A DNA stretch of 64,000 bases. Origin: Sciurus carolinensis. Lineage: Eukaryota > Chordata > Mammalia > Rodentia > Sciuridae. The notes beneath the pieces are model-generated. The model did no database searches and was not told where the DNA came from. It worked only from the letters and a program-made list of their open reading frames with translations. The position numbers and the translations under genes are program-made. Shown here one piece after another: positions 10,932 to 20,316 of this stretch. How positions within the stretch are numbered: position 1 is the stretch's first letter; each line of letters begins with the position of its first letter. The stretch covers positions 148,596,057-148,660,056 of the forward strand of contig NC_062219.1 in the NCBI RefSeq assembly GCF_902686445.1, in the 5' to 3' direction.

Positions 10932-11131
10932 TCTAATCTTCTTTTTTTTTTTATAGTGCTAGGGATTGAACCCAGGAAGCCCTACTACTGACCTGCACCC
11001 ACAGCCTTTTTTATTTTTTATTTTAAGACAGGCTCTCACTCAGTTGCTGAGGCTGGTCTGGTACTTGTGATCCTCCTGCCTCAGCCTCCTGAGTTGCTGG
11101 GATTACAGGCCTCCGTACCTGATCTAATCTT
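10932..11131 (-). mobile_element. composite SINE (ID/tRNA-like part plus B1/7SL-like part), sciurid type
   Basis: Read on the plus strand it starts with a T run (the reversed A tail) and GTGCTAGGGATTGAACCCAG (reversed box B end of the tRNA-like part). A T-rich linker follows, then the reversed 7SL-like part with GGCTCTCACTCAGTTGCTGA and CCTCAGCCTCCTGAGTTGCT with GGGATTACAGG. TCTAATCTT flanks both sides (10932-10940 and 11123-11131) as the target duplication. The two-part structure is typical of squirrels. Confidence 0.85.
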
Positions 11132-11139
11132 TAATTCTT

Positions 11140-11290
11140 AAAAACCTCTGAAAGGATGATAATGCTCACATTTTATAGACGTGGAGACTGAAGTTTGGAG
11201 CATCTGATAAAGTCGCTCAAGATTCTTTAGTGAGAACCTGGAATGAGAACCAGGTCTGTGGACCCCCAAGTCCATGTTCTTTCCACCCTA
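11140..11290 (-). mobile_element. MIR SINE fragment
   Basis: Reversed MIR landmarks: CACATTTTATAGACGTGGAG with ACTGAAG, GTCGCTCAAGATTCTTTAGT, and AACCAGGTCTGTGGACCCCC. These correspond to the reversed 'cctcatctgtaaaatg', 'tgaccttgggcaa' and 'gcctgggttcgaatcc' regions. Confidence 0.65.
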
Positions 11291-11354
11291 TCTCTGATCC
11301 CGAAAAGAAAGCTAGCGGCTTGCCTTGGAATGAAGGAGGCACCTGTAAAAGTAC

Positions 11355-11750
11355 AAGAAATCAGGTCCACTGGGAGTTTTATGTAGTGATGAAGAATGAG
11401 ATCGTGACATTTGCAGGAAGAGAGATGGAACTTGAGACCATTAGGTCAAGCAAACTGAATCAAACTCGAACAAGTCAAAGGTCATATGTTTTCTCCCATA
11501 TGTGGACAAGAGAGAAAAAGGAAAGAAAGGTGAGGGTGGATGGGGACAGGGGATCTCACAAAGATTGGAGGGAGATCAGTAGAGTAGAGTAGAGCGGCCA
11601 GGGGAGGGACAGGGGAGATACTAGGGAATATATTGATCCAATTATATTGTTATATCTTGTGCACTCATGAATATGTGACAATCCCACCATTGTATATAAT
11701 TGTAATGCACCCATAAAAAATATGGAGAAAAAGAGATCAGGTCCATTGGA
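11355..11750 (+). mobile_element. young L1, 3' end only, with 20-bp target duplication
   Basis: The insertion at 11375-11730 is flanked by near-identical 20-mers: 11355-11374 and 11731-11750 share AAGA.ATCAGGTCCA.TGG and differ at three positions. It begins within the last part of ORF2 (reading ...NEIVTFAGREMELETIRSS..., equivalent to the 'MAFAGKWMKLETI' end of L1 ORF2) and continues through a G-rich 3' UTR with GTAGAGTAGAGTAGAG. It ends with AATGCACCCATAAAAAATA. Severely 5' truncated, hence inactive. Confidence 0.9.
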
Positions 11751-12212
11751 AACAGTCTAAGAGATTTTGAAATCTGCAGTGTAATAGCAGAAGTTCCAGA
11801 AACCGAACCTAGGTCATGAAGAGGGGGGAAAGGTTCAGCACACGCTCTTCCACACCATTCTCAATCCATGAAAACTGCCAACAATTTTTAGGTGCTGTTG
11901 AGAATACACACTGGTTCGTGCCGATGGGTGAAAAGTCAACTGATAGCAGACTGGAGTGGGCATGGCTGTCTATAAGGGGCCACTGGCAGGGCATGACACC
12001 AAGCCCAGGCCAAGGAGTGGCAGCAGGGAAGAATTTTCTGTAGCACCTGGGAAGAGACCAAGTCAGGGAGGTTCACAGTTGACGGAGACCCTGTGGATTT
12101 GTGAAGTCAGCCAAGTGCATGGTGGGTGCCTGTCAGTTTCCTCAGTGCGTCACCCCAAATTCTAACATCGAAAGGTACTCGGCAAACTCAAGAAGACTGA
12201 GAATTACTGGAC

Positions 12213-12213
<1 letters not shown>
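11751..12213. other. single-copy sequence, nothing recognised
   Basis: Open frames on both strands (11816-12043 + and 11809-11994 -) are mutual shadows without domains. Confidence 0.4.
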
Positions 12214-12260
<47 letters not shown>

Positions 12261-12262
12261 TT
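12214..12262. repeat. (GT)n microsatellite
   Basis: GT dinucleotide run of about 49 bases with one ATGT interruption near its 3' end. The Cys-Val runs in translated frames crossing it are artefacts. Confidence 0.95.
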
Positions 12263-13211
12263 TCCTCAGTTCCTAACAGGGGCTCATGTTGAATAGTGGT
12301 TGACTTGCTTACAAGAAATATGCGGAAGTACAGATTTTTAAAATAATTGTTATTAACTTCGGTCGAATGCTGGTACCAAAATCTTAGCCCTAATCAATTA
12401 TAATTCCAGTCCATGCATGAATGATATCGAAGGAAAATCCAAATTCTTAAGTTGTACTATTAATTCATAATCAATATTGTCGGAAGGAAGAGGGTCTTGA
12501 TGGTATTGGGCTAGAATATTTTCTTTTATAATCCACAGCGATTTTCATTAAGTGATGCAGCCTGAGTGGGGCGTGGTCTGTGGCACCGCCGTGGTCCCTG
12601 GGTTGAGCGCAGTCTAGCTTACACCACCATGGACTTGCCTCGGAACGAGGGCTTTCCGTGGTTCCTATGAAGAGTTAAAAAGGAACACCTGCAAGGGGAG
12701 TGGACAGGACTTCACTACTGTGGTCTCAAAGTCGAACACACACCAATGTTAAGTTGGACCGAGGGATGCAGGACACCCAGGATGATAGGAAGGGAGCGAG
12801 ATGGATGCGCGAGCTTTGAAAGCGTCCAGCAGGACAGAGTCTGAACAGGAGAGCCGCTGCCCACAGGTCAGAGGGTTAGAGCTGCTGAGCTAAAGCGGAA
12901 CAGCAGTTCTGAGATGGAGCAGTTCTGTGCACTGACGGCTGGACGGTACTGGCGAGCCTGCTAACGCACCCCTCCTGGGTGGTGTTAGCGCAGTCTGCCC
13001 AAGCAGGGTGCCCTTCAGCGCACAGAGAGCTCATCTTCATCTTTGGGGTCAGTGTCTGTGCCTTCCACGGCTGGGCGTGACTTGAGTATGTTTCTTAACA
13101 TATAATTGAATATTATAGTCTTGAGTATGTTCATTAAGTGCTGATTGATTGATTATCTGAGCTGCTGACACTGGATACATTTGTACACATTTCTGGGGAG
13201 TCTGAGTTCAG
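12263..13211. other. single-copy sequence, partly GC-enriched
   Basis: 12540-13080 is noticeably more GC-rich than its surroundings and retains scattered CG dinucleotides, but not enough to call a CpG island by eye. No repeat, exon or RNA gene is recognised. Confidence 0.35.
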
Positions 13212-13350
13212 TGGTCCCCAGATGCTGGCTCAGAGCCTCGCTGGGTCAGAATCGTCTTGAGGAATATATGAATTACAGCTTCGTAGGCCCTGTCCCTGGA
13301 GATTCCTGTCCAGTGGGTCTGAGGGTGTGCAGGCACCAGTGTTTGTATGA
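13212..13350 (+). mobile_element. MER5-like DNA transposon fragment
   Basis: CAGTGGTCCCCAGATGCTGG, TCAGAATCGTCTTGAGGAAT, GTCCAGTGGGTCTGAGGGTG and GCAGGCACCAGTGTTT follow the MER5/Charlie order ('cagtggttctcaa...agaatcacctgg...cagtaggtctgggg'). Diverged. Confidence 0.55.
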
Positions 13351-13377
13351 AGTGCATCAGAGGATTCAATGCCGGCA

Positions 13378-13545
13378 TCAGCAAGCTTTTTCTGTGAAGG
13401 GTGAGATGGTATTTAGACTCTGCTGGTTACATCACTGTGTTACAATCAGTATGCTGTTGTAGCACAAAAGCACTTGCTCAAACGAGTATGGCCATGCTAC
13501 AATAAAACTTTAGTTGTAAAAACAGGAAGCGGTTTTCACAAAAAG
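13378..13545 (+). mobile_element. ancient DNA-transposon-like repeat (family not assigned)
   Basis: ATCAGCAAGCTTTTTCTGTG, AAGGGTGAGATGGTATTTAG with ACTCTGCTGG, GTTGTAGCACAAAAGCA, and GCTACAATAAAACTTTAGTT match a common placental medium-reiteration element whose consensus reads 'ggcaaactttttctgtaaagggccagatagtaaatat'. I recognise the repeat but not its exact family name. Confidence 0.55.
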
Positions 13546-14210
13546 TAGTGGAATTATCACATTACATGGAAATCCCACTATTAGGTATTAAACCAAAATA
13601 ATGGAAGCAGAGGCTCGAACAGCTATTTGTGCACCATGTTCATAGCAGTGTTATTAACAACAGTCAAAAGGTGGAAGCAGCATCCGTGTCTATCAGTACA
13701 TGAGTGGGTCACAAAAATGGCGTATAAATACAAGGGACCACCAGGCACAGCCCACACCCGCAGTCAAGGTGCTCAGGAGGCTGAGGCAGGAGGCTTGCAA
13801 AGTTGAGGCCAGTCAACTTAGGAGACAGCATTTAAAAATAAAAAGATAAAAATAAATACAATGGACTCTTATTCTGCCTGGAGAAAGAAGGAAATTCTAA
13901 TACATGCTACGACGTGGTAAGCGTTAGAACGTTATACTAACTCTGAAGAGACGTCAGGCAGCAAAGGACAAACAGGTCTGATTCACTTATGTGAAGTTTC
14001 TAGAATACTCAAATCCATGGAGAGAAAGTGGAATGGTGGTTACCGGGAGCAGGTGGGAAGGGAAGAATGGAGAATTATTGTTTAGTGGGGCTGAGTTTTG
14101 TTAGAGATGGCTGCCTGGTGCACCCAATGGCATGCAGAGGAAGCTTCTGTGGCCAACCTTTAGTGGTGGACATTTTACCTCCATACAAAAGTAAATCGGT
14201 AAAAACATAA
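13540..14210 (+). mobile_element. old L1 (L1M-type) ORF2 3' end and 3' UTR, split by a B1
   Basis: The part before the B1 carries the L1 ORF2 tail (CATAGCAGTGTTATTAACAA, GGTGGAAGCAGCATCCGTGT). After the B1 it resumes with AATACAATGGACTCTTATTC, AATACATGCTACGACGTGG, AGTGGAATGGTGGTTACCGG and TTATTGTTTAGTGGGGCTGA, the L1MB-like 3' UTR order. Many substitutions; no open frame. Same strand as the inserted B1. Confidence 0.8.
13737..13862 (+). mobile_element. B1-type (7SL-derived) SINE inserted in L1M
   Basis: ACCAGGCACAGCCCACACCC, GGTGCTCAGGAGGCTGAGGC with AGGAGGCTTGCAAAGTTGAG, then an AAAAATAAAA-rich tail: the body of a 7SL-derived SINE. The host L1 is interrupted in the middle of its 'tatacaatgga' region. 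ATAAATACAAGGGA on the left and ATAAATACAATGGA on the right form the target duplication. Confidence 0.8.
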
Positions 14211-15289
14211 TTAAGGAACAGAAGACAAAACCAAGGAGCAGAGGGCAGGAGGGCAGCTATGGTCCAGGGCTTGGGCTCACGTGTAGCGGGCCGGGAATCC
14301 CAGCAGCTCTTCAGCTCCTCTTGGAGACCATGGCAGCCAAAGCAACCTCAGCTTCCTTTGGTTGGACTTGTTTTCAGGAAAAGCAATCCCTGGTATTCGA
14401 CCACCTGTGACTCTTGCCGACTTCAGTGGAAAAGAAGCCCTTTCCGTGCCGTATTCAGATCAAGTGGCGTTCTGTATTATCACAGTCTTCCCCAGTCCTC
14501 TGAAATGGGCTGCTACCGGGTTCCAGATAGTCTTTTCCACAAGGAGAGATTCCGGAAGCTTAACTGGACACCAGGTGGTTCTCTCTCCCTTCCTCTCCCT
14601 CTCTCCTTGGATTCTCACGTCAGTTAAATTGCTTTTCTTCCAAACGGGAGAAGTGAGGCCAGAGAGGCCAGCGGTTCCTCTCACCCTGCTCGCTGTCGGG
14701 CAGTGGAGCGAAGTCCTCCTGCTCTGTGGAGCCAGGCGGGGCCCGCGCTGAGCCTTCTCCTAGTGCGGTTGGTTGCTTGCTTTTACTCATGGCAGCCTGA
14801 AGATCGGCCTGTAGCAAAGTGCCTATTCCGTCAATGAATTCAGTGCAAATTAATGAGGTCTAATTACTTACAAAGGAATGACGCTATTTTTTATATACAA
14901 AACTGGAATGCTATTTAAGATGTGGCCATCATAGGCATTTTTTTTCTTTAAAAGTTTCTGAAGCCCAGCAAAATTTTGTCCTTGAAAGACTAAAGTATGA
15001 GGAATATAAAGCTTTTTCTGACTCAGAATAATATCCTTTGTCTCCTTGGTTTTCTGACCAGACACCTCATAGCAGTCACTACACAGCATGTTCAACAGCT
15101 TGGGAACATAATGCACCTATTAGTGAGGGCACAGATGGGCACATTTAGAAGGACATTATTTTTGGGTCCATAGCAAAAACCTCATAGTGAACCTGAAATT
15201 GCTCTGTAAGCAGTCTATTAAAAAATAGTTGACTGACTCTGTTGGCAAGTTCTTACCATTTCATTGTTCTGTTAGAATATAGTTCTTTA
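14211..15289. other. single-copy sequence, nothing firmly recognised
   Basis: Open frames at 14259-14627 and 14362-14751 (+) overlap in different frames and a minus-strand frame covers the same bases. None has a domain, so they are treated as chance. The 14830-15290 part is AT-rich and could be partly conserved noncoding sequence, for example around AATTAATGAGGTCTAATTAC at 14845-14870. Confidence 0.35.
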
Positions 15290-15911
15290 CCCTGCATCTT
15301 TCTTTTTTTAAAAAATTTATTTATTTTGATTCATTGTACACAAATGGGGTACAACTGTTGTTTCTCTGGTTGTACACGAAGTAGACACACCATTGTGTAA
15401 TCATACATTTACATAGGGTAATGACGTTTGTCTCATTTTGTTATTTTTCCTTCCCCCCACCCCTCCCACCACTCTTTTTCCTTTATACAATCCATCCTTC
15501 CTCCATTCTTGCTTCCCTCCCACCTCCCATTATGTATCGTCATTCGCTTATCATAGAGATCATTTGGCCTCTGTTTTTTTGGAATTGGCTTATCTCACTT
15601 AACAAATGCTGGTGGGGTTGCAAATTAGTGCAGCTGCTCTGGAAAGCAAGGTGGAGATTCCTTAGAAAACTTGGAATGGAATCACCATTTGACCCAGCTA
15701 TCCTACTCTTTGGCCTACACCCAAAGGACTTAAAATCAGCATACTACAGTGATGCAACCACATCAATGTTCACAGCTGTTTGATTTACAATAGCTAGATT
15801 GTGGAATCAACCTAGATGCCCTTCAATTGATAAATGGATAAAGAAACTGCGGTATATATACACAATGGAATATTACTCAGCCATAAAGAAGAATTATGCC
15901 CTGTATTTTTC
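15290..15911 (-). mobile_element. young L1 with 5' inversion (twin priming) and target duplication
   Basis: 15304-15603 is the L1 3' UTR on the minus strand (T run, then TTGATTCATTGTACACAAAT). 15604-15898 is an ORF2 tail on the plus strand (translation includes WIKKLRYIYTMEYYSAIK). Opposed segments of one element joined head to head are the signature of twin priming. The target duplication is CCCTGCATCTTTC at 15290-15302 and CCCTGTATTTTTC at 15899-15911 (two mismatches). Severely truncated and inactive. Confidence 0.88.
15604..15898 (+). pseudogene. inverted fragment of L1 ORF2 C-terminus
   Basis: Encodes, with interruptions, the last part of L1 ORF2: [24 protein letters not shown] start, [20 protein letters not shown], then RCPSIDKWIKKLRYIYTMEY. 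A stop at 15781-15783 (TGA after the 'FTAV' codons) and frame change break it. It lies downstream of the RT domain, so it carries no catalytic motif. Confidence 0.85.
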
Positions 15912-16077
15912 AGTAATGCTCATATATCTTAGATTCCCTTTGAAAATTATGAAAGAGCAATTAATGGGAGCGGCTGTGTGCTGGAGTTAGGTGTGCAGTG
16001 ACTGGATAACAGCTTAGCCTGAGAGTGGTGAAAGTGTGTGTGTCTTTCTGTGCAGCACATGAAGTAAGTTTGTGCAC

Positions 16078-16395
16078 TGCTGTGGTCTGATGTGTCCCCC
16101 AAATTCCTATGTGAAACCTCACCCTCAATATCCTGGTGTTAGGAGGTGGGAGCTTGGGGATGTGGCTAGGTCACAGAGGCAGAGTCCTCATGAATGGGAC
16201 TGAGGAGATCAGAGTGCTTCACCGTATGAGGACACATTGTGGAGGAGCTGTCGATGACAGAGTGGGCTCTGACCACAGGTCCACTTTGCCTTGATCTTGG
16301 ACTCCCCACCTTCAGAACTATGAGAAAGAAGTGCTTGTCACTCCTAAGCCCTCTAGTTTGGTATATTTTTACAGAAGCCTGAATAGAGTCAGACA
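16078..16395 (+). mobile_element. old MaLR LTR (MLT1/MST-type), solo
   Basis: TGCTGTGGTCTGATGTGTCC, CCCCAAATTCCTATGTGAAA, GTTAGGAGGTGGGAGCTTGG with GGATGTGGCTAGGTCA, GCAGAGTCCTCATGAATGGG, CCTTGATCTTGGACTCCCCA, and a 3' end AGTCAGACA. This is the standard MLT1/MST LTR order. No clear duplication; diverged. Confidence 0.75.
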
Positions 16396-17429
16396 CATAC
16401 CCAGCCTAATCACATTCCTGACTGACTTCAGTTTCACCGGCAGCCACCATATTCAAGAGTTTCTCTGTCATCCAATTTCGTCTGAGTGAATGATTGACAA
16501 TCATTGTCCATCATTTTTTCCTGTGGGATGATTATTTGTTCGCGCAAAGTCCATGGAAGGTGTGAACTACCATCAAAACCAATAAACCTGAAAGGAAAGA
16601 CAATTGCATAAATACCTTTCGAGTAACCCCATCACCGACTTTTCTGTAGCTGTGAGAGCTCATGAATAGCACAATTGAAATTGCTTTTCAAACCATAACA
16701 ATAATTTGCACTGTTTTCGAGAATGATTCCCTTCCTAAAGACTTCTGAGTGCATACTGAAGTGTCTTCAAAACTCAGAGGGCTGGGGTTCTCCACTCCCT
16801 CCCATCTTTTGCTACAGGGTGCTGGCAAGTCTTTAGGTCCTTCGGCTTCTTTGGCATCATTAAATATGCCAATATTATTCAGCTCAGATGGATGAAGAAC
16901 GTAGTGCGTAGCATGATTCCAGCACTTGGTTCGCATTCAGTGACAACTAACTGCCCCTCTCCCATCGCCTCAAAAGTAACACAAAATTCACTGGCTCATT
17001 CTTTCTACAGAGCAAAACAAGCTTCCGTGTCTGGCTCTTGCTTGTCATACTGGTCTCCAAAAGACTCTGAAAATACTGCCCCATTGCTTGCTCTAAGATG
17101 GATGGTTCCAGAGCTTTAGTGAGGAATTTTACTCCTAGGTTTTCTGATTTTTTTAAAAACCGGAGTATTTCACAGATGAGAGGAAATGTGTCTTGGGCCT
17201 GGTGGCTCAGCGGTGGTGGGGACGGCCTTGTCCTCCCAAATCAAACTTCTAGGGCCATCTTTGGTCTCAGAGATCCAATAGGCCTGGACAGTCTGCCAAG
17301 AAAGCTGCTTTGGAGGAATCAGACAGCTTCTTCCAACCCTGGAACTGGGTCGGCCCAACCCAAGCATATTGTTGGTGTTTTATTAAAAGAGGTGATTTGG
17401 GGAATGTCGTGTTTGCCATGCAGTGTCAG
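16396..17429. other. single-copy sequence, nothing recognised
   Basis: Roughly 1 kb of unique sequence. Open frames on both strands between 16688 and 17469 overlap one another and have no domains. AT-rich pieces around 16440-16720 might be conserved but I cannot tell. Confidence 0.35.
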
Positions 17430-17850
17430 GCCTCGAAGCTGGGTTTCCAGCCTTTATTTATATGCCTAATTGTTGCTATGGAAATTCAATATTTAAAGAG
17501 GTAATTATTGCTGATCTTGTTGCATGTGTCCATTTCTGATGTCCAGCTGTTAGCTCTTTAGCTCCAGTCTAGCAGATTAATTACTGCTATTGATTACTTT
17601 GAGCTCCTCTCTTCACACCTGCAGTCTGTGTAATTAGCTGGTGGCCTCCTCTGAAAATTAGGAGCAGTTTTATTCTGGCACTTTGCCATTTCCCAACCAT
17701 GTGCACAGCACTGATGAACAAAAGCAAATCTATTTTAAATAGAGATATCTGGGTAATGAACTCTTTGTGTTTTTGAACTATCCGTGGATAATTCAAATTA
17801 CCCTCTGTTAGCAAATATTGTACCTCATTTGATGACTATCTGCATAGAAA
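17430..17850. other. strong conserved-noncoding/enhancer candidate
   Basis: Complex AT-rich single-copy sequence with no repeat match. It has several homeodomain-type cores: GAGGTAATTATTGCTG near 17500, AGCAGATTAATTACTGC near 17572, TGTGTAATTAGCTGG near 17628, plus ATTGATTACTTTG. A near-palindromic ATCTATTTTAAATAGAGAT and GGATAATTCAAATTACC follow at about 17730-17800. The density of TAATTA motifs in non-repetitive DNA is typical of deeply conserved developmental enhancers. Conservation itself cannot be seen from one genome. Confidence 0.4.
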
Positions 17851-18029
17851 AAATTCCAAAACACTAGTTTTTATTCCCATTCCCACCTTGCAGAAATTTG
17901 CTCCTGTGTGTGGTTAAAAAAAAAATTCAAACAACTTTCTAATTCTGTTGCTGAGGGTATTGGGGTACTGAAATAGGTTTCCTAATGGAACCCAGTGGAA
18001 GCAGCTGAGTTTGCACTCTGAGTGTTGCA
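17851..18029. other. single-copy spacer
   Basis: AT-rich unique sequence between two enhancer-like blocks; nothing recognised. Confidence 0.35.
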
Positions 18030-18170
18030 GGGATCCAGGTATTAACGATCATCCTTTCATTAGATTCCCACTCAGAGTTGTAGAGATAAATCCTGGGGCC
18101 TGGGAGTCATTAATGTGCATTGGGAATCAAAAGTTTCCTATTAAAAATAATTTAGTCAGAAATAAATATG
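18030..18170. other. possible conserved noncoding element
   Basis: Unique sequence with GTATTAACGATCATCCTTTC, ATTAGATTCCCACTCAGAG and GTCATTAATGTGCATTGGG. Homeodomain/POU-like cores (CATTAATGTGCAT) are packed in a short stretch that matches no repeat. Confidence 0.3.
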
Positions 18171-18929
18171 GAAAGAGGTATTAGAGGAATCTTCAAAATT
18201 TTCTTCCCAACTTTATTTCAGTTAACAAACTTTTTTTTCCCTCTTTGCTCATTGAAAACCAAATCTGGCATCGTTAAACGTGGACATCTAGGGTTCTGTG
18301 ATAATACTTTCTCATCTGTCGTATGGTTCTGCCTAAACACACAGGAAATGCAAGTTGATAGTAGAATCCGGAGTGGACTTCCCAAGTAACGGCATGCGAT
18401 GGTTACTAATGTGGCCAGCTGTTCCTTTCCATGCTGACAGGGTCCCACTAAGGCCCCCTTTAGCCATTTAACTTGTGTTGAGTTATTATCCTAAGGGTTA
18501 TTGCTTATTGTAGGAAAAAAATAAAGTGTTTTCCTCCTACCCAGCACACGCATCTGCCAGCTCTCATCTGAAGCTTAGAGTGGGTGAGTACATCCCAAAG
18601 CCCACTCGGCACATGCAAAGAAAAAAGTTCAGAGGGTTATCACTGTCAGAATGATACAAGTTTCATTCCACTTAAGTCGAGTGCAGATGTGCGTGGTTGG
18701 ATCACAGCAATGCGGGAATGCTCCCTCTGCTCCAAGACAGACTCACGGAAGCAAAGATGCCCCTGAGATTGCAGGGAGTCAGGTGGGGGATGGACACTCA
18801 GTGGAAAAGAGTGAGAGGAGGAGGGACATCACTCATCAACTCAGCAAAACTCTGGGGCCTCAAAGAGGGACGTTGCACACCGGCTCTCAGACCAGAAGGT
18901 CCCCAGCTGGAATCTCATCATTTCCACTG
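18171..18929. other. single-copy sequence, nothing recognised
   Basis: Three overlapping plus-strand open frames at 18584-18948 (60-96 codons) and one minus-strand frame show no domain and are not called. Confidence 0.4.
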
Positions 18930-19120
18930 TTTCCAGATTAAAATTTAAATTGTGTGCTGCCATTTGGAGGCCTTCTGGGCAGGGTCTCACAGAGTCACCA
19001 GTTATTAGGAATGCCTCCGATTATCACAACCCTAAAAGCTATTTGAACAGCAGCCTAATGTGACTGTGATTTCCAAGGACCATTTGCTGTTATTGCTGCT
19101 CTGCTCGGATGTGAGTAGAA
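18930..19120. other. possible conserved noncoding element
   Basis: Unique sequence with TTAAAATTTAAATTGTGTGC, a GCTATTTGAACAGCAGCC block, and CCATTTGCTGTTATTGCTGC (E-box CATTTG). No repeat match; enhancer-like by composition only. Confidence 0.28.
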
Positions 19121-19821
19121 GCAACTAACCAAAGTTGCTTCTCATGGTACCAGAGAGGAGGATCAGAGGCACCAGAGAAATATTTAGCAGGTCATAAATG
19201 TAAATTCACCCAAAATAAACAATCTTTTGTTTCCATCATTTGGACAAGGTCATCTCTAACTCTGGCAAATAGCGATGATGCTCTTTCCCTTACAAGAGTG
19301 CAAACTTTGGAAATTCACACTGACTGTAATCTCAACTCAGCTACAAGTATGAAAAACATGAAAAGATAGTTTTCAAGGGGTGCTATGGTAAAATACACAG
19401 GGATAGTTTTTACAATAGTTTGTACGTATGACTGATGTCAGGCCTTTTGAAGGATGGAGTTTACACAAATGTAGTCTCCCTCTGAATATGACTGAAAAAT
19501 TAAATGTGCTTACCTTATGAATATCTGAGACCCTCTTGTCTGTGTACCAGGAAGTCAGACATGTCCCAGGTCTCAGGCATGTGCAGACAATTGCTTCAGT
19601 CATTGGTTCTTCAGCCCTGGAAAAAGAACTGAAAAGTATCTGGTGAAGTGTTTTAAACCTGATTTTTAAAACAGGTGTCTTTAAAAGCTTGATGAAAATA
19701 GCTATTTGTGTATATTTAAAGTTGCTGGTGGCATTTAATGTCTATGCTACTGTGTTACCTTAATAGTGTACTGAAAAACTAAGGGACATGAGAGTTGAGA
19801 AAATTATCTAATGAATAATAA
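19121..19821. other. single-copy sequence, nothing recognised
   Basis: Ordinary AT-rich unique sequence. No supported gene. Confidence 0.4.
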
Positions 19822-20064
19822 ATATAGTGTAGCTGACGTATATGAAGTGCTTTGCATACGTAATCTCCTTAATTTATTAATTAACTTTTGAGATGAGGTC
19901 TCATCGTGTTGTCCAGGCTTATACTCATGGGCTCAAGCTATCCTCCTGCCTCAGCCTCCAGGTGCTGGGACCACAGGTGTGCACCACTGGGCCTGGCTCA
20001 CATTACCTATTTTAATGCTCACATTAAATCTCCACGTGGTTGCCACTATTCTCTGGATTTTACA
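19822..20064 (-). mobile_element. MIR SINE, first two pieces of a three-piece split copy
   Basis: GAAGTGCTTTGCATACGTAA with TCTCCTTAA (19838-19872) and TTAATGCTCACATTAAATCT then CTCTGGATTTTACAGAG (20010-20067) are successive parts of one reversed MIR. The B1 at 19886-19999 separates them. The third part resumes after the provirus, at 22179. Confidence 0.7.
19886..19999 (-). mobile_element. B1/FLAM-like 7SL-derived SINE inside MIR
   Basis: Reversed 7SL-type body: GAGATGAGGTCTCATCGTGT, TGTCCAGGCTTATACTCATG, CTCAAGCTATCCTCCTGCCT with CAGCCTCCAGGTGCTGGGAC, and CAGGTGTGCACCACTGGGCC. It is monomeric with no tRNA-like part and lacks a long T run, so it is older than the composite SINEs. Confidence 0.75.
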
Positions 20065-20070
20065 GAGAAC

Positions 20071-20316
20071 TGCTGTGGTTTAGATATGAGTTGTCCCCTC
20101 AAAGCTCAGGTGTACGGCAATGCAAGAAAGCTTAGAGGTGAAATGATTGGGTTTTGAGAGCCTAGACCTAATCAGTGTGTTAACCCACTGACAAGGATTA
20201 ACCAGGTGGTAACTGTGGGCCTGCAGGGTGTGGCTGGGGGAGGCGGGTCCTTGGCAGCCTACCTTTGGAGCACATATTTGTCAGTGATAAGGGGAGTCTC
20301 TCTCTCCCTGCTTCTT
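20071..20316 (+). repeat. 5' LTR of the MaLR provirus, 3' part deleted
   Basis: Matches the first ~240 bases of the 3' LTR in order (TTTAGATATGAGTTGTCCCC, CCTAATCAGTGTGTTAACCC, GGTGTGGCTGGGGGAGG). It stops at the CT-rich block CTCTCTCTCCCTGCTTCTT and passes straight into internal sequence. About 180 bases, including the poly(A) zone and 3' terminus, are missing. Confidence 0.8.

Noticed and set aside
12540..13080. Possible CpG island and promoter
   Set aside because: GC is raised but CG dinucleotides are sparse and scattered; no transcription start features were seen.
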